NCBI GenBank assembly: GCA_964390565.1
Contig: CAYMII010000014.1
Span: forward strand, 17,866-81,865
Source: UBA8529 sp964390565
Lineage (GTDB): Bacteria > Bacteroidota > Bacteroidia > Bacteroidales > Tenuifilaceae
Direction: 5' to 3'
Length of the DNA: 64,000 nucleotides
Part shown: positions 7,351 through 16,611 of the stretch, piece by piece
Numbering within the stretch: position 1 is the first letter of the stretch
How the letters are laid out: each line of letters begins with the position of its first letter
Notes under the pieces: generated by a model
What the model saw: the letters and a program-made list of their open reading frames with translations, nothing else
What the model was told of the DNA's origin: nothing
The model's database searches: none
Program-made: the position numbers and the translations under genes

Positions 7351-8757
7351 TTATTTTCCGATGCAGAACTTGGAGAAGATATGTCCTAGAATATCATCAG
7401 TGGTTATTTCACCAGTGATTTCGCCGAGGTAGTGAATGGCCTGGCGGATATCGATGGCTAGCAAATCGGACGAGAGGTTGCCCTTTAGTCCATCAATGGC
7501 CTCGGTCAGGTTTTCGCGGGCACGCACAAGCGATTCGTAATGGCGAACGTTGGTTACAACTACCTCATCGGTTTCGGGCTGTCCCTGTAAACCTAAGTTT
7601 ATCAAAGTGCTTGTGAGCAGCTCAATGTTATGCCCAGCCTTTGCTGATATAGGTAGTATATGGTGATTTGGGTATTTTGCCTGTAGCGTTGCTATGGTTT
7701 GATTAATGGCCGTTTTATCGGCCTTGTCGTCCTTGTTTATAAGGATAAGCGGAATTTGGTCGGCATTAAGCGTTGAATCTATCTCTTTAATCGATTCCAT
7801 TATTTCATCGATAGGGCTTTGGGAATCTACAAGAAGTAGAATAATCTTAGCCTGCGATATTTTTGCATAGGCACGCTCAACCCCAATTGATTCGATAGAA
7901 TCGATGGTATGGCGAATTCCTGCAGTATCGATAAAGCGGAACGAGATGCCGCCAAGATTGATGTTATCCTCAATGGTATCGCGGGTGGTGCCTGCAATTT
8001 CCGAAACTATTGCCCTTTCCTCGTTGAGCAAACGGTTTAAAAGGGTCGATTTTCCTACGTTTGGCTTCCCAGCAATGGTAACTGGGATTCCTTGCTTAAT
8101 GACGTTTCCGAGTTGGAATGAGTTAATCATCTTCTCAATAACAGAAAGAATCTCGTTTATGAGTCCTACAAGTTGCTTGCGATCGGCAAATTCAACATCC
8201 TCCTCGCTAAAATCGAGTTCAAGCTCAATTAGAGCAATAAAGCTTAATAGCTGCTCGCGCAGTTCCTTGAGCTTGCTCGAGAAACCACCACGCATCTGCT
8301 GTAGCGCAACCTTACGCGCTGCTTCGCTCGATGATGATATCAAATCGGCAATGGCCTCGGCTTGAGAAAGGTCAATTTTACCATTCAAAAAAGCTCGTAG
8401 CGTAAACTCGCCGGGTTGGGCTAACCGCGCACCTTTTCGAACTAGCAGCTCGAGCATTTGCTGCTGAATGATTTGTGAGCCGTGGCACGCTATTTCAACC
8501 ACATCCTCGCCAGTGTAGGAGCGAGGGGCTTTAAAAATGCTCACTAAAACCTCATCAACGGCTCTGTCATCGTCCATAATAGCTCCATGATGAATGGTAT
8601 AGGCCTTTTGCTCCGATAGCTGTTTTTTTCCTTTTGTTGATTTAAAAACCTTATCGCAAATGGTAATGGCATCTTTTCCGCTAAGACGAATAACGGCAAT
8701 AGCTCCCGTTCCGGGCGCTGTAGCAATGGCGGCAATGGTTAAATCATCAACAATCAT
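7351..8757 (-). CDS. mnmE: tRNA modification GTPase MnmE
   Basis: A 468-residue protein with the full MnmE layout: N-terminal TrmE folate-binding domain (DDLTIAAIATAPGTGAIAVIRLSG; RSYTGEDVVEIACHG; PGEFTLRAFLNGKIDLSQAEAI), helical domain with the inserted G domain (GKPNVGKSTLLN near residue 228, a DTAG switch and a NKDD specificity motif), and the C-terminal FCIGK that holds the catalytic Cys. With MnmG it makes the cmnm5U modification at tRNA wobble uridine. Single gene. Confidence 0.98.
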   Translation of the reverse strand: MIVDDLTIAAIATAPGTGAIAVIRLSGKDAITICDKVFKSTKGKKQLSEQKAYTIHHGAIMDDDRAVDEVLVSIFKAPRSYTGEDVVEIACHGSQIIQQQMLELLVRKGARLAQPGEFTLRAFLNGKIDLSQAEAIADLISSSSEAARKVALQQMRGGFSSKLKELREQLLSFIALIELELDFSEEDVEFADRKQLVGLINEILSVIEKMINSFQLGNVIKQGIPVTIAGKPNVGKSTLLNRLLNEERAIVSEIAGTTRDTIEDNINLGGISFRFIDTAGIRHTIDSIESIGVERAYAKISQAKIILLLVDSQSPIDEIMESIKEIDSTLNADQIPLILINKDDKADKTAINQTIATLQAKYPNHHILPISAKAGHNIELLTSTLINLGLQGQPETDEVVVTNVRHYESLVRARENLTEAIDGLKGNLSSDLLAIDIRQAIHYLGEITGEITTDDILGHIFSKFCIGK

Positions 8758-8817
8758 CGTAAAAACATTTGTGCAAAGCTAGTAAAAAAGTTGATTGAAC
8801 TTGATTATAAACAAAGA

Positions 8818-8836
8818 AACCCGGATTAACCGGGTT
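8818..8836 (-). terminator. Terminator of the malic enzyme gene
   Basis: AACCCGG / CCGGGTT stem (8818-8824 with 8830-8836), 5-base loop, 23 bases past the stop codon, followed on the minus strand by TTTCTTTGTTT. Confidence 0.65.
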
Positions 8837-8859
8837 CCTAAACGTACTATTTACAATCT

Positions 8860-10320
8860 TTATTTTCCTTCAATAAACTTAACAGTATACTCTAAAGCCT
8901 CTTCAAGCATTTCGGCAGGAGGATCAACAACGAAGCCCTCTTTGCTTAAAAGAGCAGCCATAGATCTTGAGTAATCGATATCCTTTTTAGCAATTTGATA
9001 TACCTCTTCCCAAGCATATGGTTTACGAGCTACACCATCTTTAATTGCTTGCATAGCAACATCAGCGGCTTCAACCGAGAATACATCAGGTTCATCCATC
9101 TTTGGAACAATGTTATCTGGGTTAATTCCACGTTTTTCAGCAAAATTTGCCAAAGAATGAGCTGCTGTAATAGCCATGTTATCAGTTATTTTTGATGCTC
9201 TTACAATTAATGCACCCTTAAGTATTCCTGGGAATCCAATGGAGTTATTAACCTGATTTGGGAAATCGCCACGGCCTGTAGCCACAATGTAAGCACCTGC
9301 CTCTTTTGCAGCGTATGGGTAAATCTCAGGAACAGGGTTTGCGCATGCAAAAACGATAGCCTTAGGGTTCATCAGCTTAACCCAATCCTTCTTAATAGTA
9401 TCGGGACCTGGAGTTGAAAGAGAAATAAGAACATCTGCACCTTTCATTGCCTCTTCCATGGTTGTGATGCAATGTGGGTTTGTGCTTTCGCAAAGCTCCC
9501 ATTTACGGTAAAATCTTTCATCAGCCTTGATATCGCCCCTTTTCTTATGCAATCCGCCTTTGGTATCAAATAGAATCATCTTTTTAGGATCACCACCATC
9601 AGCAAGAATAAGCCTTGCAATGGTTGTATTTGATGCTCCTGCGCCGTAGAGTACGATTTTTACATCGCTTAACTTTTTCTCGGTTAGTTTAAGCGCGTTG
9701 ATAAGCCCAGCGAGGGTTACGCATGCTGTACCCTGAGCATCATCGTGCCAAACAGGAATACTGCACTCTTCGCGAAGTACGTCAAGCACTTTAAAGCAGT
9801 TTGGTTGAGAGATATCCTCAAGGTTAACCGCTCCAAAGCTGTACTGACACATTTTTACAAAATCGATAATCTTTTGAGGATCGTTATGGCAACCATTATC
9901 ACGACTATCGATACAAAGGGCAACAGCATCGACACCGCCTAAATACTTCATGAGGAACGCTTTGCCTTCCATAACGCCTAATCCACCTGCAGGGGAGCAG
10001 TCGCCATCGCCAAGAACGCGGGTAGAGTCACTAACTACAGCAACAAGGTTGCCGCGATTTGATAGTTCGAATGAAGCATCGTTGTTTTCGCGGATAGTTG
10101 TAGAAACTTTAGATACTCCGGGGGTGTACCATACATTAAACCAATTGAATCCCGGTACTGGGACTTTTGGTGCTACCTGGGTTTTACCACCATAGAACTT
10201 ATGAGCTTTCTCCGAAAGGCGTTTTAAGAAGATAGTTTTGCCCTTTGCTTTCTGCTCTTCGTTCCAATTCGATGGGAAAATCGCTCCAAGATTTTCTAAT
10301 TTAATATTGATTTTACTCAT
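8860..10320 (-). CDS. NAD(P)-dependent malic enzyme, short form
   Basis: A 486-residue malic enzyme that decarboxylates malate to pyruvate. Visible motifs: YTPGVSKVS, SDSTRVLGDGD, the metal-site stretch WHDDAQGTACVTLAGL, the dinucleotide-binding loop YGAGASNTTIARL, ACANPVPEIYP and TGRGDFPNQVNNSIGFPG. It ends after the catalytic domains and lacks the phosphotransacetylase-like C-terminal extension of long (about 750-residue) malic enzymes. It sits head to head with sucD, so two C4-acid enzymes flank a shared upstream region. Cofactor preference cannot be read with confidence. Confidence 0.93.
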   Translation of the reverse strand: MSKINIKLENLGAIFPSNWNEEQKAKGKTIFLKRLSEKAHKFYGGKTQVAPKVPVPGFNWFNVWYTPGVSKVSTTIRENNDASFELSNRGNLVAVVSDSTRVLGDGDCSPAGGLGVMEGKAFLMKYLGGVDAVALCIDSRDNGCHNDPQKIIDFVKMCQYSFGAVNLEDISQPNCFKVLDVLREECSIPVWHDDAQGTACVTLAGLINALKLTEKKLSDVKIVLYGAGASNTTIARLILADGGDPKKMILFDTKGGLHKKRGDIKADERFYRKWELCESTNPHCITTMEEAMKGADVLISLSTPGPDTIKKDWVKLMNPKAIVFACANPVPEIYPYAAKEAGAYIVATGRGDFPNQVNNSIGFPGILKGALIVRASKITDNMAITAAHSLANFAEKRGINPDNIVPKMDEPDVFSVEAADVAMQAIKDGVARKPYAWEEVYQIAKKDIDYSRSMAALLSKEGFVVDPPAEMLEEALEYTVKFIEGK

Positions 10321-10479
10321 AATGTGATAGATAAAGTGGTTTCGTCTGCATGTTTATTCGAAAGCAATTTACGAAAAGAAATTTCTTAGGGAGAATTTAA
10401 TACGAGTGTTTTAAAACAACAAATTGCTTATATTTAAACCAAAATTTCCGCATATTAACCTTTTAAAAAAGCCGAATCG

Positions 10480-11355
10480 ATGAGTGTACTAGTAAATAAG
10501 AGTTCGAAGGTTATCGTTCAAGGGTTTACAGGTAGCGAAGGCACCTTTCATGCAACCCAAATGATTGAATACGGAACTAATGTAGTAGGTGGAATTACTC
10601 CTGGCAAAGGAGGGCAGCAACATTTAGGCTTGCCAATTTTTAACACTGTTGAAGAAGCGGTTAAGAATGTTGGTGCAAATGTTTCTGTTATTTTTGTGCC
10701 ACCCGCTTTCGCAGCCGATTCGATTATTGAGGCAGCCACAAGTGGAATTAAGGTGGTAATTTGTATTACCGAGGGGATTCCTGTTGCCGATATGGTTAAA
10801 GTGAAACATATTTTAAGTGAAATACCCGATGTAAGATTAATTGGCCCTAACTGCCCTGGAGTTATTAACCCCGGAGAAGCTAAGGTTGGAATTATGCCCG
10901 GATTTATTCATAAAAAAGGAACAATAGGAGTTATATCGCGATCAGGTACTTTAGCTTACGAAGCAGTAGATCAAATCACAAAGCAAGGGCTTGGACAATC
11001 TACCGGTATTGGTATCGGAGGAGACCCAATAATTGGAACCACAACATTAGATGCAGTCAAACTATTGATGGCTGATCCTGAAACTGAAGGAATTGTAATA
11101 ATAGGCGAAATTGGCGGAAGCATGGAGACCGATGCTGCTCGTTGGATTAAGGAGCACGGTACAAAACCAGTAGTTGGCTTTATTGCTGGACAAACTGCTC
11201 CTAAAGGTCGTAGAATGGGGCATGCTGGTGCAATTATTGGTGGTGCAGAGGATACTGCTGCTGCAAAAATGAAAGTTATGAAAGAGTGTGGACTTCATGT
11301 GGTTGAATCGCCTGCTATGATTGGCGAAACTATGAAGAAAGCGCTAATGAAATAG
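10480..11355 (+). CDS. sucD: Succinate-CoA ligase, alpha subunit
   Basis: A 291-residue alpha subunit: N-terminal CoA-binding domain (VIVQGFTGSEGTFHATQM, GGITPGKGGQQHLGLPIF), then the ligase domain with IGPNCPGVINPGEAKVGIMPG, SRSGTLAYEAV, GIGGDPIIGTT, and the phospho-histidine motif RRMGHAGAI, where His248 is the active-site residue. Normal length. The beta subunit sucC is not next to it, which is unusual: the two are commonly adjacent. Its own terminator follows at 11388. Confidence 0.97.
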   Translation: MSVLVNKSSKVIVQGFTGSEGTFHATQMIEYGTNVVGGITPGKGGQQHLGLPIFNTVEEAVKNVGANVSVIFVPPAFAADSIIEAATSGIKVVICITEGIPVADMVKVKHILSEIPDVRLIGPNCPGVINPGEAKVGIMPGFIHKKGTIGVISRSGTLAYEAVDQITKQGLGQSTGIGIGGDPIIGTTTLDAVKLLMADPETEGIVIIGEIGGSMETDAARWIKEHGTKPVVGFIAGQTAPKGRRMGHAGAIIGGAEDTAAAKMKVMKECGLHVVESPAMIGETMKKALMK

Positions 11356-11387
11356 TAAAATATTTTAGAGTGATAATGGAATATTGG

Positions 11388-11423
11388 AATGATGGAATTG
11401 TGTTATAGTTCCATCATTTTTTT
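11388..11423 (+). terminator. Terminator of sucD
   Basis: Ten-base stem AATGATGGAA / TTCCATCATT with an 11-base loop, running into seven T (11417-11423). Confidence 0.85.
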
Positions 11424-11449
11424 ATAAGTAACTTGATAATTAATGAATT

Positions 11450-12793
11450 ATGAAAAAGTATTTAAAAATTATTCTAATTGTAATCGTTTTTGTGTTAGCG
11501 CTTGCTGGGTTTTATGGATATCAAATCTATAAAATGGTGATGGGAAGTGAACCATTAACAGGAAAGCAGGATGGCTTGCCAACACCCATGGCCTCAATGC
11601 CTGCAATTACTAAAGGTAATGCCGATTGGCCAAATTGGCGAGGTGTTAACTATGATGGTAAAAGCGCTGTTGTTGGAATTAAAACTGACTGGTCTAACGG
11701 ATTAAAAAAGTTATGGGAAGTAAGTTACTTGTGCCAAGATAAGGCAACAGCATCATGGTCGGCACCCGTGGTTCAAGGGAATAGATTGATTATTCCCGGT
11801 AGAGATGCCAATAATGATTTGCTTTTCTGTATCAATGCTGATAATGGTGAACTTATTTGGGTTGGCAAATATGAGGCTAAAGCCGAAACAGCCCATGGAC
11901 CCGGTCCACGTGCTACACCATTCATCAACGACGATAAGGTTTATACTTTTGGCCGCAGTGGCGATATAGCTTGTTGGCAATTGGAGGATGGCGAACTGCT
12001 ATGGAGAAAGAACGTTAAGGATGAAGGCGGTGCAGAACCAACTTGGGGTTTCTCAACAACTCCTTTAGTTTATGAAAATATGGTTATTGTCCAAGGTGGT
12101 GGTAAAGCGCTAATATTAGCATATGACAAATTGAATGGTAATTTGCTTTGGAAATCGATGGAAGGGGAGGCTGGCTATGCATTTGCTTTGCCTATAAAAA
12201 TTGAAAATGAAACCAAACTTCTAGTTTATCAAGGTGTTGGTTTATCGTGCCTAAATCCTGCTGATGGAAAATTATTGTGGACTGTTCCTTGGACAACCGA
12301 ATATTTTGTCAATGCAACAACACCTATTGTATATAATGATATTGTGTTCCACACATCGGGTTATGGTATGGGCTGTCAGGCTATAAAAGTTACAAAGGAT
12401 GGATATTCTGTACTTTGGACAAACAAAGTTTTGGAGGCTCAGCACTCCGATCCGATATTAATTGATGGCTATATATATGGTTATTCGGGCGAAAGTTCGA
12501 GGAATACAGGTCAATTCAAATGCCTCGAATTGGCAACTGGTAAGGAGATGTGGAGTACTAGCGAAATTGGACAGGGAACAACAACCTTTGTTGATGGGTA
12601 TTTAATCTCAATTGATCTAAAAGGGAAATTGTTTTTAATAAAACCCGATCCTTCAGGATTTAAAAAGATTGGCGAGATAAAATCAGCCATTACTGATGTA
12701 AAGAACCCTTCATGGACAGTTCCTGTAGTTGCAAACAGAAAACTTTATTTACGCTATCTGCAGCAATTAACTTGCTATGATTTAATGAGATAA
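11450..12793 (+). CDS. PQQ-like (BamB-type) beta-propeller protein
   Basis: A 447-residue protein with an N-terminal membrane anchor or uncleaved signal (about residues 5-25, IILIVIVFVLALAGFYGYQ) and a WPNWRGVNYDGKS opening followed by repeated PQQ-type blades, each ending in an aromatic turn (GELIWVGKY, GELLWRKNV, GNLLWKSME, GKLLWTVPW, KEMWSTSE). It resembles outer-membrane PQQ-binding-like propellers that act as structural or binding proteins; no quinoprotein dehydrogenase catalytic motif is evident. Single gene ended by a terminator at 12814. Confidence 0.85.
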   Translation: MKKYLKIILIVIVFVLALAGFYGYQIYKMVMGSEPLTGKQDGLPTPMASMPAITKGNADWPNWRGVNYDGKSAVVGIKTDWSNGLKKLWEVSYLCQDKATASWSAPVVQGNRLIIPGRDANNDLLFCINADNGELIWVGKYEAKAETAHGPGPRATPFINDDKVYTFGRSGDIACWQLEDGELLWRKNVKDEGGAEPTWGFSTTPLVYENMVIVQGGGKALILAYDKLNGNLLWKSMEGEAGYAFALPIKIENETKLLVYQGVGLSCLNPADGKLLWTVPWTTEYFVNATTPIVYNDIVFHTSGYGMGCQAIKVTKDGYSVLWTNKVLEAQHSDPILIDGYIYGYSGESSRNTGQFKCLELATGKEMWSTSEIGQGTTTFVDGYLISIDLKGKLFLIKPDPSGFKKIGEIKSAITDVKNPSWTVPVVANRKLYLRYLQQLTCYDLMR

Positions 12794-12813
12794 AAAGAGG
12801 TGATGTTTTTTAG

Positions 12814-12848
12814 AAGAGGTTAGTTGAGGTATCAATTAACCTCTTTTT
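12814..12848 (+). terminator. Terminator of the PQQ-like propeller gene
   Basis: AAGAGGTTA (12814-12822) pairs with TAACCTCTT (12837-12845), followed by more T. Confidence 0.75.
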
Positions 12849-12940
12849 CTATATTTAGTTAAATATATCATCGCGTAAAAATGGAATCGTACCTTTTATT
12901 TCCTTATATTTAGTTCTTATTAGTGATTAATTCTGTATTT

Positions 12941-15900
12941 ATGATAGAGAATTACCACATAGGAAACGCTAAGTCTCTTTTCATTAGGTTTTATTGTAGT
13001 TGGATTATTCCAACTATTTTTTTCATCTGTATATCAAGCCTATCTTTTTCTCAAAATAAGCAACCTCTAAAATTTTCACGATTATCGCTCGAAGAGGGCT
13101 TATCGCAAAGCGTTGTTTATCAAACTATTCAAGATTGTGATGGCTTTCTTTGGTTTGGCACACAGGATGGATTAAATAAATATGATGGTTATAAGTTTAC
13201 TGTATATAGAAACAACCCTGATGACCCATTAACCCTTTCGAATAATTGTGTATTATCAATTTTAGAAGATAGATGTGGCAATTTTTGGATTGGAACACGT
13301 GGTGGAGGCGTAAATCGTTTCGATAAAAAAACAGAACGGTTTTTTGCCTATAGGAATGACCCTAAGGATTCTTTATCCCTTTCGAACGATTATATTCATT
13401 GCCTTTTCGAAGATTGTGACGGAACAATATGGGTTGGAACAAATGGTGGTGGGTTAAATAGGTTTGATAGGAGAAATGGAACGTTCAAAGTTTATAAAAA
13501 TAGCCTGTCCCTATTAAATAGTATTTCCAATGACATTGTGACATCAATAATTGAGGAAGATCAGAATACGCTTTGGATTGGCACATTAGGTGGCGGGTTA
13601 AATCGATTCGATAAGAAAACAGAAACCTTTAAAGCTTACAGGCATTTATTATACAACCCGAATAGCATTTCGAACGATAATGTTAAATCGATTTTTATCG
13701 ACTCTGAAGGCTTTCTTTGGGCAGGAACAGTTGGTGGTGGCTTAAATAGGCTTAATAGAAGTACCGATAAGTTCGACCATTATATAAATAATCCCGCTGA
13801 TCCAAGTTCTCTCTCGAATAATAATATCAATGCAATTTACGAAACCAGTAGTAGGATGCTTTGTATTGCTACATATGGCGGGGGATTAAATATTTTAAAT
13901 AAGAATACTGGAAAGTTTGAGGTTTATAAAAGAGATATACTTAGACCCGAAAGCCTTTCGAGTAACTATCCACTTTCGTTATTCGAAGATAAATCAAAGA
14001 CTCTATGGATTGGTACATTTGGTGGAGGGTTAAGTAGTTATAGTAAATATCGTACAAAATTCAAGGTCTTTAAGTTTGATCCCCTTGACCCCAAAAGTAT
14101 TACAAGTAATGCAATTCGAGGGTTCTGTATCGATAAATCGAATGTTTTATGGGTTGGCACTCGTGGAGGTGGTTTAAATAGGTATAATTCATCAAAAGCA
14201 GAATTTATTGCATATAAGAATATCCTCGACGATAGTTTAAGCCTTTCAAATAATGAAATTTATAAAATAATTGAAGATTATAATGGAATTCTTTGGGTTG
14301 GAACAAGTGGTGGCGGGTTAAATAAATTTGATTCACGAACAGGAAAATCAAGGTCTTTTAAATATGATCCAGCCAACAAAAATAGTATTTCTAGCAACTT
14401 TATCTATACACTTCTCGATGATAAAAGGGGCTCTATTTGGGTTGGAACCGATGGTGGTGGCCTTAATAAGTTTAATAAGTTTACCGAAACATTTACTGTT
14501 TATAAAAATAACCCAAAGGACTCGTTAAGTATTTCTGATAACATAATTATAAGCATTTATAAGGATATCCAGGGTAAACTATGGCTTGGCACTAGACTTG
14601 GTGGTCTGAATATTTTCGATCCAAAAACAGGCAAGTCCATAAGCTATAAGTATAATCCTAAGGATAAGAATAGCATTCCCAATAACTCTGTCCTTTCAAT
14701 TGTAGAGGATATTTATGGAACAATTTGGGTTGGCACGGATGGTGGCGGGCTTAACAGGGTTAGCGTTGATAGTAAGGGTCGCCTTCGCTTTAAAAGTTAT
14801 ACAACTCACGATGGGCTGCCAAACGATTGTATTTATGGAATTATTTGTGATAAAAAAGGTAGATTATGGCTTAGTACAAATAAGGGGATTTCAAGGTTTT
14901 CGCCTTATAATGATAGCTATGGTAAAATATATGCAACCAAACCTTTAATTCAAAACTTCGACTTTAATGATGGGATACCAAGCAATGAGTTTAATACTAA
15001 TGCCTATTTTCAAAGCCAAAATGGAACAATTTACCTAGGTACAATTGCAGGTGCTGTTTATTTTCATCCCGATAGCGTTGCCGAGAACTTTTATAAGCCA
15101 CCTGTTGTAATTACTGGATTTCAACTTTTCAATAAGAATGTGGAGGTTGCTCATACAATCAGTAAAAAGTTAAAGAAGAATAAAAATGCACGAATAATAT
15201 ATAATAATGGCAATTACTATCTTCCACAATCTATTTCAAAGCTGAAAGGCATTACTTTAAGTGCTAACGAAAAGGTTTTTACGTTGGAGTTTGCCTCTCT
15301 TGACTTTTCAATTCCTCAAAAAAATAAGTATGAGTACATAATGGAGGGGTTTGATAAGGATTGGAGTAGCATTGGAACGCGCCGATTTGCAACATATACA
15401 AACCTCCCTCACGGAAAATATACTTTTAAAGTAAGAGCAACGAATTGCGATAATGTTTGGAGCGATAGCATTGCAAGTATTAATGTAGAAATACTTCCAC
15501 CTTATTGGAAAACATTATGGTTTAGAATTTTGATATTGTTTTCTATGCTTTCTCTTATATATCTATATATAAAGCAAAGGGAGAGGAAACTTAAAGAGGA
15601 CAAAGATATTCTTGAGGCAACGGTTAAAGAGCGAACAATTCAGCTTAAAGAGGTTAATGAGGAGTTAAACCTTCAAAACGAGCAAATATCAGCTCAACGT
15701 GATAATTTACAAATTCTAATCGATGAGTTAAAGCAAAAAAATGAGGAGATTTTGGCTCAAAGAGATGAAATTCATATACAGAGCAAGTTGATTGAGCAAA
15801 AGAATTCGAATATTACTGCAAGCATTGCTTATGCCGAAAATATACAGCATTCAATATTACCTGAGATTTCTTTAATCCAAACCCTTTTCCCTGATTCTTT

Positions 15901-16579
15901 TGTGCTCTATAAGCCAAAGGATGTTGTAAGTGGCGATTTCTATTGGCTTTACGAAACTGAAGAAAAAATATTTTTTGCAGTTATCGATTGTACAGGGCAT
16001 GGTGTACCCGGTGCTTTGATGAGCGTTATGGGTTATGCTTTTCTTCGAAAAGCTATTCACGAATCGATAAATCTTACACCAGCCGATATCTTAACCCATT
16101 TAAGCATCGAAATTAATTCATCGCTTCGCAAGTCTGATAAGAATGCAAACATTAAGGATGGAATGGATTTAGCGCTCTGTGCATTGAATAAAAAAACATT
16201 AATGCTTGAATATGCTGGTGCTCATAATCCAATTTTAATTCTTAGGGATAATAAAGTTTATAAAATAAAGGCCGATAATCATCCGGTTGGAGATCCTTTT
16301 ACATCTAAGTTTTCAGGATTTAATAATATTAATTATCAGCTAAATAAGAACGATATTGTTTATCTATTCACTGATGGTTTAATCGATCAGTTTGGTGGAC
16401 CAAAAGGTCAAAAATATTCAATGAAACAGTTTGAACAGCTTATTATTCAAAATTCATCAATAAATCTTAATAAACAGAAAGATATCATTGAGAATAGCTT
16501 GGCGCATTGGAAAAATGATTACATTAAGGCTTTTGATCAAACAGATGATATAACACTTTTAGGAATTAGAATAATTTAA
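12941..16579 (+). CDS. Two-component-type propeller sensor with SpoIIE (PP2C) phosphatase output
   Basis: I place the start at the ATG 12941 (1212 residues); a GTG at 12923 is in frame but less likely. Order: signal peptide or anchor (~residues 12-38), about 14 propeller repeats of the form LWxGTxGGGLNRFD (~45-713), a Y_Y_Y domain (~780-850, ending TFKVRATNCDNVW), a membrane helix (~860-882, FRILILFSMLSLIYLYI), a coiled coil rich in Gln and Glu, and a SpoIIE-type PP2C phosphatase (~966-1212; KDVVSGDFYW, DCTGHGVPGALMSVMG, KDGMDLALC, LFTDGLIDQFGG). The propellers should lie in the periplasm and the phosphatase in the cytoplasm. Output is thus Ser/Thr dephosphorylation instead of His phosphorylation. 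32 bases upstream of a hybrid kinase gene. Confidence 0.93.
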   Translation: MIENYHIGNAKSLFIRFYCSWIIPTIFFICISSLSFSQNKQPLKFSRLSLEEGLSQSVVYQTIQDCDGFLWFGTQDGLNKYDGYKFTVYRNNPDDPLTLSNNCVLSILEDRCGNFWIGTRGGGVNRFDKKTERFFAYRNDPKDSLSLSNDYIHCLFEDCDGTIWVGTNGGGLNRFDRRNGTFKVYKNSLSLLNSISNDIVTSIIEEDQNTLWIGTLGGGLNRFDKKTETFKAYRHLLYNPNSISNDNVKSIFIDSEGFLWAGTVGGGLNRLNRSTDKFDHYINNPADPSSLSNNNINAIYETSSRMLCIATYGGGLNILNKNTGKFEVYKRDILRPESLSSNYPLSLFEDKSKTLWIGTFGGGLSSYSKYRTKFKVFKFDPLDPKSITSNAIRGFCIDKSNVLWVGTRGGGLNRYNSSKAEFIAYKNILDDSLSLSNNEIYKIIEDYNGILWVGTSGGGLNKFDSRTGKSRSFKYDPANKNSISSNFIYTLLDDKRGSIWVGTDGGGLNKFNKFTETFTVYKNNPKDSLSISDNIIISIYKDIQGKLWLGTRLGGLNIFDPKTGKSISYKYNPKDKNSIPNNSVLSIVEDIYGTIWVGTDGGGLNRVSVDSKGRLRFKSYTTHDGLPNDCIYGIICDKKGRLWLSTNKGISRFSPYNDSYGKIYATKPLIQNFDFNDGIPSNEFNTNAYFQSQNGTIYLGTIAGAVYFHPDSVAENFYKPPVVITGFQLFNKNVEVAHTISKKLKKNKNARIIYNNGNYYLPQSISKLKGITLSANEKVFTLEFASLDFSIPQKNKYEYIMEGFDKDWSSIGTRRFATYTNLPHGKYTFKVRATNCDNVWSDSIASINVEILPPYWKTLWFRILILFSMLSLIYLYIKQRERKLKEDKDILEATVKERTIQLKEVNEELNLQNEQISAQRDNLQILIDELKQKNEEILAQRDEIHIQSKLIEQKNSNITASIAYAENIQHSILPEISLIQTLFPDSFVLYKPKDVVSGDFYWLYETEEKIFFAVIDCTGHGVPGALMSVMGYAFLRKAIHESINLTPADILTHLSIEINSSLRKSDKNANIKDGMDLALCALNKKTLMLEYAGAHNPILILRDNKVYKIKADNHPVGDPFTSKFSGFNNINYQLNKNDIVYLFTDGLIDQFGGPKGQKYSMKQFEQLIIQNSSINLNKQKDIIENSLAHWKNDYIKAFDQTDDITLLGIRII

Positions 16580-16611
16580 AATTTTATTGATATTTATTTA
16601 TTAGCACAAGT

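Noticed and set aside
7904..8365. 153-residue plus-strand frame opposite mnmE
   Set aside because: Antisense to well-conserved mnmE codons with no independent features.
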